64,000 bases of DNA from the NCBI GenBank assembly GCA_030407315.1, contig JALQPE010002070.1:186001-250000 (forward strand). Reading direction: 5' to 3'. The stretch's first letter is position 1, and every line of letters starts with the position of its first letter. The notes under the pieces were generated by a model. The model did not search any database, was not told the origin of the DNA, and saw only the letters and a list, made by a program, of their open reading frames with translations. Below are positions 10,537-20,055 of this stretch, piece after piece. Made by a program: the position numbers and the translations under genes. This DNA is from Asparagopsis taxiformis (lineage: Eukaryota > Rhodophyta > Florideophyceae > Bonnemaisoniales > Bonnemaisoniaceae).

Positions 10537-11367
10537 ATGGCTTTAGCAACCCATTCGCTTCGGACTCTTCGAAGAATTTCAACACTTCGACAAACCTCCC
10601 CCTCTCTTTCTCAAGCAATTTTTTCTCCAGGGCCAAGTCCACCTCCACCTCTGCAACATGATCCCAACGAGAAACCCTTCTTCAATCAATACACGGTGAC
10701 TAACTTGATGGAAGCTCGCGTACATATGGGGCACAGAACAAAACTCTGGAATCCAAACATGTCGCCATATATATTGGGATCACGAAATAGTATGCACATC
10801 ATAGATCTGGACAAAACTGCAGCTCTTCTCCGGCGAGCACTCGTTGCCGTATCGCTTATGGCGGAGCATGATTGTACATTCCTTTGGCTCGGTCCGCAGG
10901 ACCGTGAGAAGAACAAGATTGTAGAAAAGCAAGCTCAAAAAGCAGGAGCGTTTACAATTGATGGTTCTCGATGGATTGGAGGCACTTTGACAAACCCGAT
11001 CAAATCCAATCAGGCTAAGCGATTCAACTATCGCATTCCAGACTGTGTGTTCGTTGTTGATACAAATCGACATAAGCCAGCATTGAAAGAAGCCCGTCTA
11101 TGTGGGATACCTACTATCGGTATTGCTGATTCCGATTGTGATCCAACTATGCTCACATACCCTATTCCGGGAAATGACGATGGAGCGCACGCCATTTTTC
11201 TGTACTGCAGCCTCATGAAGCATGCAATTTTAGATGGCAGACGTCGTGGCCTGCGTTTAAATAGACCGTCTATGCAGGTAGCGGATTCAGAAACTGAATC
11301 AGGTCGAATCCGCGCGAGGTCTCGTCCACGACAACCACGCCTTGACACTTTGTTCCGTCTACCGTGA
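10537..11367 (+). CDS. MRPS2: Mitochondrial small-subunit ribosomal protein uS2m
   Basis: Component of the mitoribosome small subunit. The N-terminus (MALATHSLRTLRRISTLRQ) is Arg/Ser-rich without acidic residues, as in a mitochondrial presequence. The uS2 domain starts with NLMEARVHMGHRTKLWNPNM (residues ~54-73) and continues with the family block PDCVFVVDTNRHKPALKEAR and GIPTIGIADSDCDPTMLTYP followed by GNDD. The last ~40 residues are a basic, Arg-rich tail. The plastid copy of rps2 is normally plastid-encoded in red algae, and together with the presequence this supports a mitochondrial rather than plastid assignment (inference). Single exon, 276 residues. Confidence 0.88.
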   Translation: MALATHSLRTLRRISTLRQTSPSLSQAIFSPGPSPPPPLQHDPNEKPFFNQYTVTNLMEARVHMGHRTKLWNPNMSPYILGSRNSMHIIDLDKTAALLRRALVAVSLMAEHDCTFLWLGPQDREKNKIVEKQAQKAGAFTIDGSRWIGGTLTNPIKSNQAKRFNYRIPDCVFVVDTNRHKPALKEARLCGIPTIGIADSDCDPTMLTYPIPGNDDGAHAIFLYCSLMKHAILDGRRRGLRLNRPSMQVADSETESGRIRARSRPRQPRLDTLFRLP

Positions 11368-11617
11368 AGCAAAGGAAGCAAGGCTAGAGAGGAACAGGCA
11401 TTGTAAATTTTTCTGCATCCCTCTTTGAGATGGGGGAAGAACCTATTCGTATTACCTTCTAGAAACGGAATGGACCAACTTCACATGATCAGAGTTTACT
11501 GGAGAGCAACCGTACAACAAATTATATGGTCTTCAGAAATAGATATACATCTCCCGATGGTTTGCCTAGAATACTTATTATTAGCAATGCAGAAACTACA
11601 CAACACGCAATACCCCC

Positions 11618-13813
11618 CTAGCGGAGAGGCACACGACGTCTTCCGTTGATTTCCTCTCCATTGCCTCTCAATAGGTCATCAAACAAGCGCTTCAAAAATG
11701 TTTCGCCAAGTCGACCCGCTACTTGCCTGCCAATAATTTGTGATTTAGCAAGGATTTCGGGCAGCAGTTCACGAACTGCACTAGAAGAAAGGCCGTTCTT
11801 ATTTCCACTGTCATTCGTCAACCACTCAATGATCTCTCGCATATTATCCAAATAAGCCCGCTCTTCATCGTTGACAGGTGGGAGAGCGAAGAAATTTGAT
11901 GGCCCAAATGTGAATGGAATAGGAACCAGTGGTAGCATGTATTGACGTGACAGAATACCTCGCACAGGAGCCGGGAAAGATCTCTCAAACGAGGACGCAA
12001 CACGAGAATATGTATCCCGTGCAAGGACATCAATTCCCTTTGCGATTTCCTCAACGAGGATATCTTTGATGATAACACCCTCATCACTGAATAAGAAATC
12101 AATAGCTTCTCTGGTCACAGCGGATTCAGTGCTGGGGGTATCAAAATCAACAAAGGCATCACCCTCATTAATGATACCTTGGGATGAGTCAAGAAGCACC
12201 CGAAGTCGTGTTGGACTGAAGCTGCCTTCCTTGTAAAGAATTTGCTTCAGAGCTACTCGAAGTGCGGGGCTGCGGTCGGTCATCACAAGTTTTGACACAA
12301 ATGGGAAAGATTCCATGATAAGTTTGAAGTCAGGGTCTCCTACCAGAGCAATTCCTTCCAGCACAGACAGTGCTCGTAGGAGAAGGGCGAATGCAGGTGG
12401 TATAGAGAAGGGGAAATCGAACGTAACAGTTGCAAGTTCATCCGACAGAGATTGGAAGTTGATTGCCTTTGCACCGCCACCTTCCAAAGCTTGGTCTAGA
12501 ATCGCTCCAATGACGGGCTCGACTTGCGAAGTGTCAACATCGGCTGGAAGGAATTTAAGTGTGACAAAGTCCTGTATGACGTTTGGCCAGTCTCTGTTAG
12601 CAAGATGGACAATTGCAGAAACCATGGCGTCCATTTCTTGTTTGTCAATGACGGCCATGAGACCGAAATCAATGACACACAACTGACCGTTATCCAAGCG
12701 CATCAGATTCCCCTGGTGTGGATCTGCGTGGAAGAAGCCGGCCGATAGAAGCTGGAAGAGGAAACACTCGACACCCTTTGAAACCAATTCATTAATTTGT
12801 TGAGGTGCACAATCTGCCAGCTTGACGCCATTGATCCATTCCATGGTGAGGACTTTACGGCTTGTGTATTCATCATAAACGGCGGGTACATAGACATCCG
12901 GAAGACGTGCCTGCACAAGAGATGCAAAGCGTCGCGAGTTTGCCGCTTCGTTTTCATAATCAAGTTCTTTGTATGTGCCATTGGCCCACTCAAGAAGTAA
13001 ACTTGTATAGTCGGTCTCGGCAGCTGTAAACGTTTTCTGAACTCCCTCTGCAAGAATCGCAACGCGTTTCATACAATACAAATCCAAACTAACCTTGCGC
13101 AACATATCAGGTCTCTGCACCTTAATTGCCACCTCAGCGCCTGTACTGCGAAGCCTTGCCTTATACACCTGACCCAGCGAGGCGGCGGCAATAGGCTTAT
13201 CTGAAATATCAATAAACATGTCTGACACAGGCCTACCAAGCTCCTCCTCCATCATCTGAAATGCAATGGCATTGTCAAATGACGGAACAGCATCGCAAAG
13301 TGCTCTCAACTCACTCATGGCATCGGGGCCGATAATATCGGGACGAACGGACAAGGCTTGACCCAACTTGACGAATGTGGGTCCGAGCGCTGTGAGAACC
13401 TCTCGCAATTCGGCGGCACGTTTAGCGCTGTTATCCTGTAAGACGCCGCGTGCAGCATCGGCAGCGATTTTCATTATCCATGGACTGAACGCTGCGGTGA
13501 CTTCCACAAGACGAGCTGCTGATGCTGTACTGCGTTTGTTCCAATACGCTTCGATAGCGTCTTGGTCATAATCGAGCGGCAGACCTGCATCATCACCTCC
13601 GGCACCTGTGTTTCTCGCTATTCGGCTCGTGATGGCGTCTTCGACATCAGGGGCTGGGGTGTTGGAGACGGCGAGTGCTGCACGTGTGGTATGGCGCAAA
13701 GGACGGGCATTAAGACGGCGTGTTTGTCGCGCATTTTGAATGGACACTTGCTGCGAAGATGTGGAGATGGGCGTCACGGGCAGGACGTAGGCTGGATTAG
13801 CCATTCGAGACAT
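11618..13813 (-). CDS. ABC1K/UbiB-family atypical kinase, plastid-type
   Basis: Member of the ABC1/ADCK/UbiB atypical kinase family; plastid members act at plastoglobules and influence prenylquinone metabolism and photosynthetic acclimation. Hallmarks in order: the KLGQ motif (FVKLGQALSVRPDIIGP), the Ala-rich nucleotide loop (PIAAASLGQVYKARL), the catalytic Lys in EVAIKVQRPDM, FFHADPHQGNLMRLDNGQ, and the metal-binding DFG in CVIDFGLMAVID. The longest frame starts at 14089 but its first 92 residues look like untranslated leader; ATG at 13813 opens a Ser/Arg/Gln-rich, acid-poor N-terminus typical of transit peptides (731 residues). The long C-terminal region after the kinase domain matches plastid ABC1K proteins. 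Subfamily and substrate are not determined. Confidence 0.87.
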   Translation of the reverse strand: MSRMANPAYVLPVTPISTSSQQVSIQNARQTRRLNARPLRHTTRAALAVSNTPAPDVEDAITSRIARNTGAGGDDAGLPLDYDQDAIEAYWNKRSTASAARLVEVTAAFSPWIMKIAADAARGVLQDNSAKRAAELREVLTALGPTFVKLGQALSVRPDIIGPDAMSELRALCDAVPSFDNAIAFQMMEEELGRPVSDMFIDISDKPIAAASLGQVYKARLRSTGAEVAIKVQRPDMLRKVSLDLYCMKRVAILAEGVQKTFTAAETDYTSLLLEWANGTYKELDYENEAANSRRFASLVQARLPDVYVPAVYDEYTSRKVLTMEWINGVKLADCAPQQINELVSKGVECFLFQLLSAGFFHADPHQGNLMRLDNGQLCVIDFGLMAVIDKQEMDAMVSAIVHLANRDWPNVIQDFVTLKFLPADVDTSQVEPVIGAILDQALEGGGAKAINFQSLSDELATVTFDFPFSIPPAFALLLRALSVLEGIALVGDPDFKLIMESFPFVSKLVMTDRSPALRVALKQILYKEGSFSPTRLRVLLDSSQGIINEGDAFVDFDTPSTESAVTREAIDFLFSDEGVIIKDILVEEIAKGIDVLARDTYSRVASSFERSFPAPVRGILSRQYMLPLVPIPFTFGPSNFFALPPVNDEERAYLDNMREIIEWLTNDSGNKNGLSSSAVRELLPEILAKSQIIGRQVAGRLGETFLKRLFDDLLRGNGEEINGRRRVPLR

Positions 13814-14294
13814 TGCGGGTACAGAGATGTTGGCAACGTCCAGTGCGTGAGCTGGAAGAGATCTTTGTAGAAGGGATTTGTCACATGGGTCAAGTATGTC
13901 CAGATAGAACGATATGATTGATCGCGTGCAGAGGTAGACAACGATTGCGGATAAGCTACATGATGACGATTGCCGTGCAAGATTTTTCTGTGTGAGGTTC
14001 AAAGACACTTGGTCGTCTTGGAAATGGACCACAAATGTATAAGAAACAATTTGCATATATCCAATGAATATTTCCCACGTGGCAACCAAATCGAACCGTT
14101 TCCACGACGGTCAATAGGTATTTTGTATAATCGAAATTAAATTAGCCGGTTTTCACGGTAATTTTGTGGCCAGCAGCTTGCTACTGATATCTACAGGATC
14201 GTGCCAGTTGTTCTCCTCCGTGAATCAACCATCTCTTCAATCTCCAGTTCGCGACAGAGAAGGATTGCATATTTCATCGTGTCAACATTCATCC
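13814..14294. other. Intergenic, divergent 5' regions of ABC1K and START-like gene
   Basis: The 481 bases contain the upstream in-frame but probably untranslated extensions of both flanking genes. I see no RNA gene, repeat or independent ORF. Confidence 0.45.
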
Positions 14295-15079
14295 ATGCAG
14301 CTCAGTTTCGTGTCCAGTTTTACCGGCTGCCGGCTACGCAATGCACCCAACAATTTTGACCGCTCTCTAGCCCCGAGAAGACAACGGCCTATCGCAGCAC
14401 CACCGGCTCGCAAGCCTGCGACTTGCGTATGGGTTGAACGCGCCGCAACAGTTCTCATAGAGGTCAATCCTGTGGAAGCGTTTGATTATTACATCGATTT
14501 AGAGGCGATGCCAGAATGGTACGATACCTTGTGTACAAACATTCTCTTGCTCTATTCATTCAATTCTTCTGACTGAATGTTTCATCGTGTTTCCCAGGTC
14601 GCCTTGGCTAAAAAGTGTCCAAGTAGACAAAAATGATCCCGATGTTTCCAGATGGACTTTAGCTGCTCGCGGAATCGAAATTGCGTGGAAAGCGAGTAAG
14701 TACATGCCTTGTGTCCTGCACTCTTGTTCGAATTCTGCCAATATTGATGCACATCGCTAACTGCCGTGTACTTGGTCTCAACCTATATCGTCGAAAAGGA
14801 AATACAAAGGTGGTTCGCGGTGAGATAATTGCGTGGAAGAGCGAAAGTGGGTTGCCGAATCGTGGAAAGGTGCTATTTGTAAAGGATGATCCGTCGGGTT
14901 CCAAATGCACTGTAACCCTAGCAATAGAATTTGATGTTCCATCAGCAATTGCGAAAGCAATTGACAATGATTTCATTGGCCGTTTTGTCGAAGAAACCTT
15001 GTTGGCTGACCTCAAGCGTTTCCGCACCGTTGCGCTGAGGGAGAGAAGGAAACGTCTACGCACAGCAAGTCCCAAGTAG
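14295..15079 (+). CDS. Plastid START/polyketide-cyclase-like protein (three exons)
   Basis: Exons inferred at 14295-14518, 14598-14695 and 14799-15079, with introns of 79 and 103 nt. The donors are GTACGA and GTAAGT; the acceptors are TTTCCCAG and CGAAAAG. Joining them restores a continuous 200-residue protein with the SRPBCC/polyketide-cyclase pattern: EAMPEWSPWLKSVQ, then DVSRWTLAARGIEIAWKAR, then RGEIIAWKSESGLPNRGKV, as in cyanobacterial and plastid cyclase/dehydrase-like proteins. These bind hydrophobic ligands in a helix-grip fold; the ligand here is unknown. The upstream in-frame start at 14166 is GTG; ATG at 14295 opens MQLSFVSSFTGCRL, which carries the F-V-x-x-F-x-G plastid-leader pattern seen in several other genes of this window. 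The second acceptor is weak, but it is the only nearby AG that keeps the frame and the RNT sequence expected by the family. Confidence 0.8.
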
Positions 15080-15369
15080 ACAACAACTGTAGCCTTGCTC
15101 ACTACAACTAATGAATATGCTCAACTTGCAGCATATTACAGTTTTGAACCAATTGTTTGTATTGCTCGCCTTCACCACTGATGCATGCTATTCAAATTGC
15201 AAGTAGTAAACACAATACAACAAATATTGTTTCTACCAAACCGTAGTAGATCCATAAACCACCCACACACACACACCCTAATTTCAGCTCGTTTTTGCAA
15301 CTTATTCCTGATCACCCTCAAACAAATTGAGAAACTGCTTCGCCACAACTTATTCATGCGCCGCACTGA

Positions 15370-16197
15370 ATGCAGACCTTTGCGCGTCGTCTTTTCCGCC
15401 ACTCGATCCCCGCGTTGCGAAACAACCAAATTGTGAGCCAAACCTCCAGTATGCAGCAACACACAACCGATGCACTCACAGGCTCAGACCCGGAGCAAAT
15501 TCGATTGATGGCCGAGGAAGTCATTTTGGTGGACGCCAACGACAAAGTGCGCGGGTCAATGTCCAAGAAACAATCGCATTTGATTGCAAACAATCTTCCT
15601 CTTCATCGTGCCTTTTCCGTCTTTCTCTTCGATACAAACGGACGCATGCTGCTTCAACAGCGCGCAGACTGCAAGATTACTTTCCCGGCGTACTGGACCA
15701 ACACCGTCTGCTCGCATCCATTGTTCACCCCATCCGAAATGGGGGTCGAAGATGGCGGCGATGAAGTGTCCGGTGCTAGACGAGCTGCGATTCGTAAGTT
15801 GTCGCATGAGCTCGGCGTGAAATTGGGCGATGTTACCATGGATGATTTGCACTACATGACTCGAATTCGTTACCGCGCAGAATGTCAGGATGGTGTCTGG
15901 GGCGAACACGAGGTCGATTATATTTTCATTGTTCAAAAGGACGTGGAGTTGGAGCCTAAACCGAACGAAGTTCAGGCGGTCAAATACTTGACGCAAGCTG
16001 AGCTGAAGAGCATGATAGCCCAAGCAAACAGTGGAAACGGGATATTGTTAACACCATGGTTTCGACATATTGTAGATGGGTTTGCGTGGTTGTGGTGGGA
16101 TAGTGTTTTATCCCATGGAACTGCACGACTTGTAGAATTTAGGGATGATAAGTCGATCCATGCAATGGGGACGTGTGGATCAGACGGCACTTCATGA
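15370..16197 (+). CDS. IDI1: Isopentenyl-diphosphate delta-isomerase
   Basis: Nudix-fold enzyme interconverting IPP and DMAPP, supplying both starter and extender units of isoprenoids. Catalytic Cys114 is in TNTVCSHP; the second catalytic region is GVWGEHEVDYIFIV near 175-190. LHRAFSVFLFDTNGRMLLQQ is the typical Nudix entry and the metal-binding Glu/His residues are present. The C-terminal LTPWFRHIVDGFAWLWWD matches the family. ATG at 15370 gives an Arg-rich leader (MQTFARRLFRHSIPALRNN) that may direct the protein to an organelle; Met28 could give a cytosolic form. Single exon. With FPS at 0.5 kb it forms a functional but not physical pair. Confidence 0.94.
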   Translation: MQTFARRLFRHSIPALRNNQIVSQTSSMQQHTTDALTGSDPEQIRLMAEEVILVDANDKVRGSMSKKQSHLIANNLPLHRAFSVFLFDTNGRMLLQQRADCKITFPAYWTNTVCSHPLFTPSEMGVEDGGDEVSGARRAAIRKLSHELGVKLGDVTMDDLHYMTRIRYRAECQDGVWGEHEVDYIFIVQKDVELEPKPNEVQAVKYLTQAELKSMIAQANSGNGILLTPWFRHIVDGFAWLWWDSVLSHGTARLVEFRDDKSIHAMGTCGSDGTS

Positions 16198-16302
16198 ACG
16201 TAAAAAGCTGATTCTGTCGGGTTTTCTTTCGAGGGCATAATCAACATCTACGCCTCGGAGTAGTCACAATTTACAAATAGTTGGAGCTGCAAATATGGTA
16301 TT

Positions 16303-17577
16303 CTAACCTGAAAAGGCTTCCATGGCCGCCATTGTTGAAGATTCACGAGTCTCTCGCAGCGAAATTAGCAACTCACCAATATTCTCTTTCCAGATATTGA
16401 TGCGTTCCGAAAGCGGCTGCCATTCCTCACGCGTAAACATACGTTGCGTTGATCTGTAGATCGCTACGGAAGATTTCAACTGATTAATTTTGGCATCAAC
16501 CAGTCCAGAACTGATTGCGCGAATGACCCATTCTTCGACGAGATCTTCCGATATTTGCAAGGCGCTCGCAATCATGTCATACGTCAGATCTGGGGAGTCA
16601 ATGCCAAGCGAAGCAAATGTGAGCAATCGCATCTTATCCTCTGCAATTGCGACATTGATATCATACTTTGTTAACAACTTCTGATTACTCTTGCTGAAGT
16701 CGGAAAATACAGCTAGATCGTCTCGCACAAAGATGCTGATCAACTCGAATAAGAGACGATAGTCGCCGTCCTTAGTCTCAAACCGCTTAACTGCATCCAA
16801 TTCCAGCAAAGTATCGAATCGGTACAATTTGGGGAGGCGAATTGCCTGGACAATAACATTGACAGTCGCTTGCTCAATCGAGTCAAACTCCTCTGCCGTG
16901 GCACCATTGTAGAGACTGAGTTGTTTCACGTTGAATGCAAACGCTTTTTCCGGCATATCAGCATTTTTCAATGCCTCATAGCAAACTTTGTACATCTTAC
17001 GTTTCTCTGGGATGCCCATTTGCCATTGGCGCAGAAACGTATCGATCTTAGGCAAAATGGTGTCGACAATCTTTGCAACGAGACCAGCCGAAGAAGCGAG
17101 TGTAATCGTCGAAGCTAGAAGGGAAAAGCGCTTGGACACATGCTCCTCACTCACGGCATTGTACAATAACGCCATGCATCGAAGTCGCAAATTAGCACTG
17201 GACACGCCCGCGCAAAGTCCGCTGCAAATCTTTTCCACAAGATCATTATCCATCGAACATTCCTTCTTCACCCAGAGCAGAAGCTCCTGCATGCAGCCTT
17301 CCAGAGATCCGGGGCCATCCTCATCCTCGGGAGCATCGAGCGCTGCTATAAACGCATCCGCCAATGCATTTGTTGCACCGAGCGCATCGCTCGCGGCGAC
17401 AGCCTGTTCGATTCTCTCGGTGAGATGCTCTTCACCAATCTTGCTCTGCAGATAATTTGCTGCTGCGGCAAGCTCGGCTTTCAGCGCACCGATATCTTGC
17501 TCGGGATGCTGGGCATCTGCAGGCACTTGGGGCGCGACAGCTCCGTTTATTTCGGAGTCACCAACCATGCCTACCAT
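16303..17577 (-). CDS. EIF3M: Translation initiation factor eIF3 subunit m
   Basis: PCI-domain subunit of the eIF3 complex, which promotes 43S assembly and mRNA recruitment in the cytosol. Family marks are LRLRCMALLYNAVSEEHVSKR (~130-150; only part is diagnostic), the helical repeat region with PEKAFAFNVKQLSLYN, and the winged-helix part of the PCI domain: DKMRLLTFASLGI, EDLVEEWVIRAISSGLVDAK, INQLKSSVAIYRSTQRMFTR. The end matches eIF3m (WQPLSERINIWKENIGEL). Length 424 is close to the usual ~380-420. The N-terminal ~90 residues are acidic and variable. ATG codons at 17577 and 17568 are both possible starts. It is divergent to the rubredoxin gene. Confidence 0.88.
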   Translation of the reverse strand: MVGMVGDSEINGAVAPQVPADAQHPEQDIGALKAELAAAANYLQSKIGEEHLTERIEQAVAASDALGATNALADAFIAALDAPEDEDGPGSLEGCMQELLLWVKKECSMDNDLVEKICSGLCAGVSSANLRLRCMALLYNAVSEEHVSKRFSLLASTITLASSAGLVAKIVDTILPKIDTFLRQWQMGIPEKRKMYKVCYEALKNADMPEKAFAFNVKQLSLYNGATAEEFDSIEQATVNVIVQAIRLPKLYRFDTLLELDAVKRFETKDGDYRLLFELISIFVRDDLAVFSDFSKSNQKLLTKYDINVAIAEDKMRLLTFASLGIDSPDLTYDMIASALQISEDLVEEWVIRAISSGLVDAKINQLKSSVAIYRSTQRMFTREEWQPLSERINIWKENIGELLISLRETRESSTMAAMEAFSG

Positions 17578-18140
17578 GTGCGCGCCACTACTGACTCAAA
17601 CGAAAAGTGGTTTTGACAAGACGGCGAAGGATCCACAATATGGAAGAGGAGACGTATGATAAGAGAGGGATGGTCGGCGACCGTGCGACTGCCAGACTGG
17701 ACACAATAGTTCGAATCGGGATTGTTGAAATGATGAAAAGGGAAAAAATTGGAGGGTTGGGATCTGATGTGGGACCAGATCTGAAATCTACAGAGGCCCA
17801 ATCGAAATGCGGTATCTCATTCAGCTCTGAAGCTGCAGATGCCCAGTCAGAACATGCGATATCTGCTGTTTAATTCAACTGTTTTGGAACGGACTAGTGC
17901 ACGAGTTATGGTAGTACGAAGTCGTGTAGCGTCGTTACGCCCATTGCGAAATTCTGGAATCCGCAATTTACTGTCGGTACACGAAAAACCTTCTCAAGCG
18001 GTATAGTCGCGTTGAAGAGTGCAACCACAGCCTTTCAACCGCAACCGTCATCTGCATTGCGTCCCGTGATAAGTGTCGGCGCGAAGAAACGTGCAGTTAG
18101 CGCAACTGTCGTACATTTGATAAGTGTGCAGTGTCAGCAA
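17578..18140. other. Intergenic, divergent 5' regions of eIF3m and rubredoxin genes
   Basis: The 563 bases contain an open upstream extension of the rubredoxin frame that begins at TTG (18012) and is probably 5' leader. No RNA gene, repeat or further coding is evident. Confidence 0.45.
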
Positions 18141-18911
18141 ATGGTGCAAAGCGCCTTTGTTTCAGCCTTTACCGGTGCGTCTGTCGCTCCGAATCAGCGC
18201 AACAGAAGCTCGTTTTGTGCGCACCATGTTGCACAAAGTTGCAAGAGAAAAATGGCGCGCGCGAGTCGGTTGCACATGAGCGGAATACAGCACGGCGCTG
18301 AGAGGAGTGAGCGTGCGAAAGCGCATCGTGTCGTTGGTATTGTTGCCAAATCAGCGGATTCAACGAAGAAAGCAACTGCGGATGTAGACGCCGGCTCGGG
18401 CAAGGGCTTGTTCGGGATGAAAGCCAACGCCTATTGGGATAGCATGGGAGTTCTGCCTCTGTTTTTCGTGGGGTTTGGAATTACAGCACTGGTCATCAAA
18501 ATGGTCAAGGTGAAAGGCGGACAACTGCGCAGCGGATCGTCCGGTCTGAACAAGGTGACGGTGCCGAAGACGGTTATTACTAGCGAGGAGGAAGAGGCGG
18601 AGTTGCACGTGTTCAAATGCGGCGGATGCGGGTATGAAATGTATCCAGCGCGAGGGCGTGAATTTAAATTTTTCCCCGACTCGTTCAAGTGTCCGCTATG
18701 CGGCACGCCCAAGAGTGAGTTTTGGGATCTCAACGACCCCGACGACCCGCGCAACCAGGAGCCGGACGAGGAGGACGAAAATGACGTGATCGGCGAGGAC
18801 GGCAGTGGAGATGGGCCGACCGCAATATCGCCGGACGACTCGCCGGAGGGCGGCGAGGAAACGGAGAAAGTTACGGATCGTGCCGATGCAGACACATCTA
18901 CCTCTGCATAA
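18141..18911 (+). CDS. Plastid membrane-anchored rubredoxin-domain protein
   Basis: The 256-residue protein starts MVQSAFVSAFTGASV, a plastid-leader pattern. A single membrane span lies at ~103-121 (LPLFFVGFGITALVIKMVKV contains it). The rubredoxin fold follows: Fe ligands Cys160/Cys163 (FKCGGCGYEM) and Cys184/Cys187 (FKCPLCGTPKSEFW). The last ~60 residues are a strongly acidic tail of Asp, Glu, Gly and Pro. Plastid rubredoxins such as RBD1 act in photosystem II assembly, but RBD1 has its membrane helix after the rubredoxin domain, whereas here it comes before; this is therefore not a simple RBD1 orthologue by layout. The upstream frame start at 18012 is TTG, so the ATG is preferred. Electron-transfer role is inferred. 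Confidence 0.82.
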   Translation: MVQSAFVSAFTGASVAPNQRNRSSFCAHHVAQSCKRKMARASRLHMSGIQHGAERSERAKAHRVVGIVAKSADSTKKATADVDAGSGKGLFGMKANAYWDSMGVLPLFFVGFGITALVIKMVKVKGGQLRSGSSGLNKVTVPKTVITSEEEEAELHVFKCGGCGYEMYPARGREFKFFPDSFKCPLCGTPKSEFWDLNDPDDPRNQEPDEEDENDVIGEDGSGDGPTAISPDDSPEGGEETEKVTDRADADTSTSA

Positions 18912-19543
18912 ACGTGGCAGCTAAATGTGCGCCATCAAACTTGGGCTGTCTCGCAGCATGATATTGTTTACGTTACCAAATGCGGCTCGTGCGCAGATGA
19001 AATGATGCACAGCCGAGCCGAGCAGCATTGCGTTGTATGGTGTGCTGCATGGCGAGTGGGGGCTAGGGCCCAGTTGTGTAATGTAGAATATTGGCGAGCT
19101 AGAAGGTGAAAAGCAAATGTGTCGGCGAGTGAGCGGCATACATGCATGCAGTTGTTACCTGAACAATGCTTGCTCCGGAAACGACGGCAGCGTACCTTCT
19201 ATGGTTGTATCGTTGGGAATAAATAATTGATGCTGTGCCTGACACGTTGAGCGATTTCACGCAGGCGGTTGTTGTTACCTAGGGTATCATGATACCTGCC
19301 ACGGACGTTGCGCTTCTCTCGAGTTAGCATTAGTTGACAAATATTGTAGGAGCAACTAAATATATTCAAGTTTTTCAAAAAAACTAGTATTCAAATTTGG
19401 CTGCAGGCGACCGTTTTGCTGCCAGTCGGCCGCAGCACGGCGCGACACAGCCGATACGTCTTGGTCGTGACATTATTTATCGCTCCTACCCGCTCGTCAC
19501 TGCATATACGTTGCACCATTGCTCAACACTCGCGCGCGCAAAT
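18912..19543. other. Intergenic between rubredoxin and UPF0390-like genes
   Basis: The 632 bases show no coding potential on either strand beyond short frames; AT-rich near 19320-19400. No RNA gene or repeat is recognised. Confidence 0.45.
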
Positions 19544-20055
19544 ATGGCACAAGGTTCACTCAAGTTGTCACGGACGGTTGCCAAGGGCGGACGCAGCTCG
19601 AAAAAACAGCAATCTAAAATGAAGAAAGGAGGTAGGCGTGCAAATTGCAACGATATGCAACGTGCTCACTGCGCGCTTCTGCACAGGGACATTTCTAACC
19701 GGTGGATCTATGAATTGCGTCAGCAATGATGTGCAAGCCCAAAAAGCAGACGTTGGCGGCGCAACACAACAAGCATAAGGTAAGTAGGTGCTGCAAACGA
19801 GGTGCGACGAAGGACGGGGCAAGGCGCGAGGGGACGCTGACGCATGGAAATGATGTGTACTGTATTCAGAAAATGACTGCGGCGATTGCACGTAACATTG
19901 AACGAACGACGGGTAAGAAGCTGACGCAGAACGGAGGGGACCTTTCGATTTTGAAGCGGGTGGCGGCGGCGGCGAAGGGGACGGGAGATGAGGCGAAAAA
20001 GACGGCTACAGCGCCCAAATTTGACACGCGCAAGCAATTTAGACTGCGCTCGTAG
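19544..20055 (+). CDS. Small basic UPF0390-like protein (three exons)
   Basis: Exons inferred at 19544-19631, 19724-19779 and 19870-20055; introns of 92 and 90 nt with GTAGGC and GTAAGT donors and CGTCAG and ATTCAG acceptors. The joined frame encodes 109 residues. It begins MAQGSLKLSRTVAKGG, has a Lys/Gln-rich centre (KPKKQTLAAQHNKHKK), then MTAAIARNIERTTGKKL and an Ala/Lys tail. Start, size, lysine content and the central block followed by an I-x-x-x-I-E helix resemble the UPF0390 family (human C19orf53, 'Leydig cell tumour 10 kDa protein'), whose role is probably nuclear or nucleolar but poorly defined. Neither exon 1 nor 3 is recognisable alone, and the first acceptor is chosen because it keeps the frame. 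Confidence 0.6.

Noticed and set aside
13814..14089. Longer N-terminus of the ABC1K protein
   Set aside because: The extra 92 residues precede a better transit-like start and show no family content.
531..15079. Isoprenoid gene cluster (FPS, IDI)
   Set aside because: The two genes are ~14 kb apart on opposite strands with unrelated genes between; no evidence of clustering.
18012..18140. Upstream extension of the rubredoxin frame
   Set aside because: Begins with TTG; the ATG at 18141 gives a plastid leader matching other genes.
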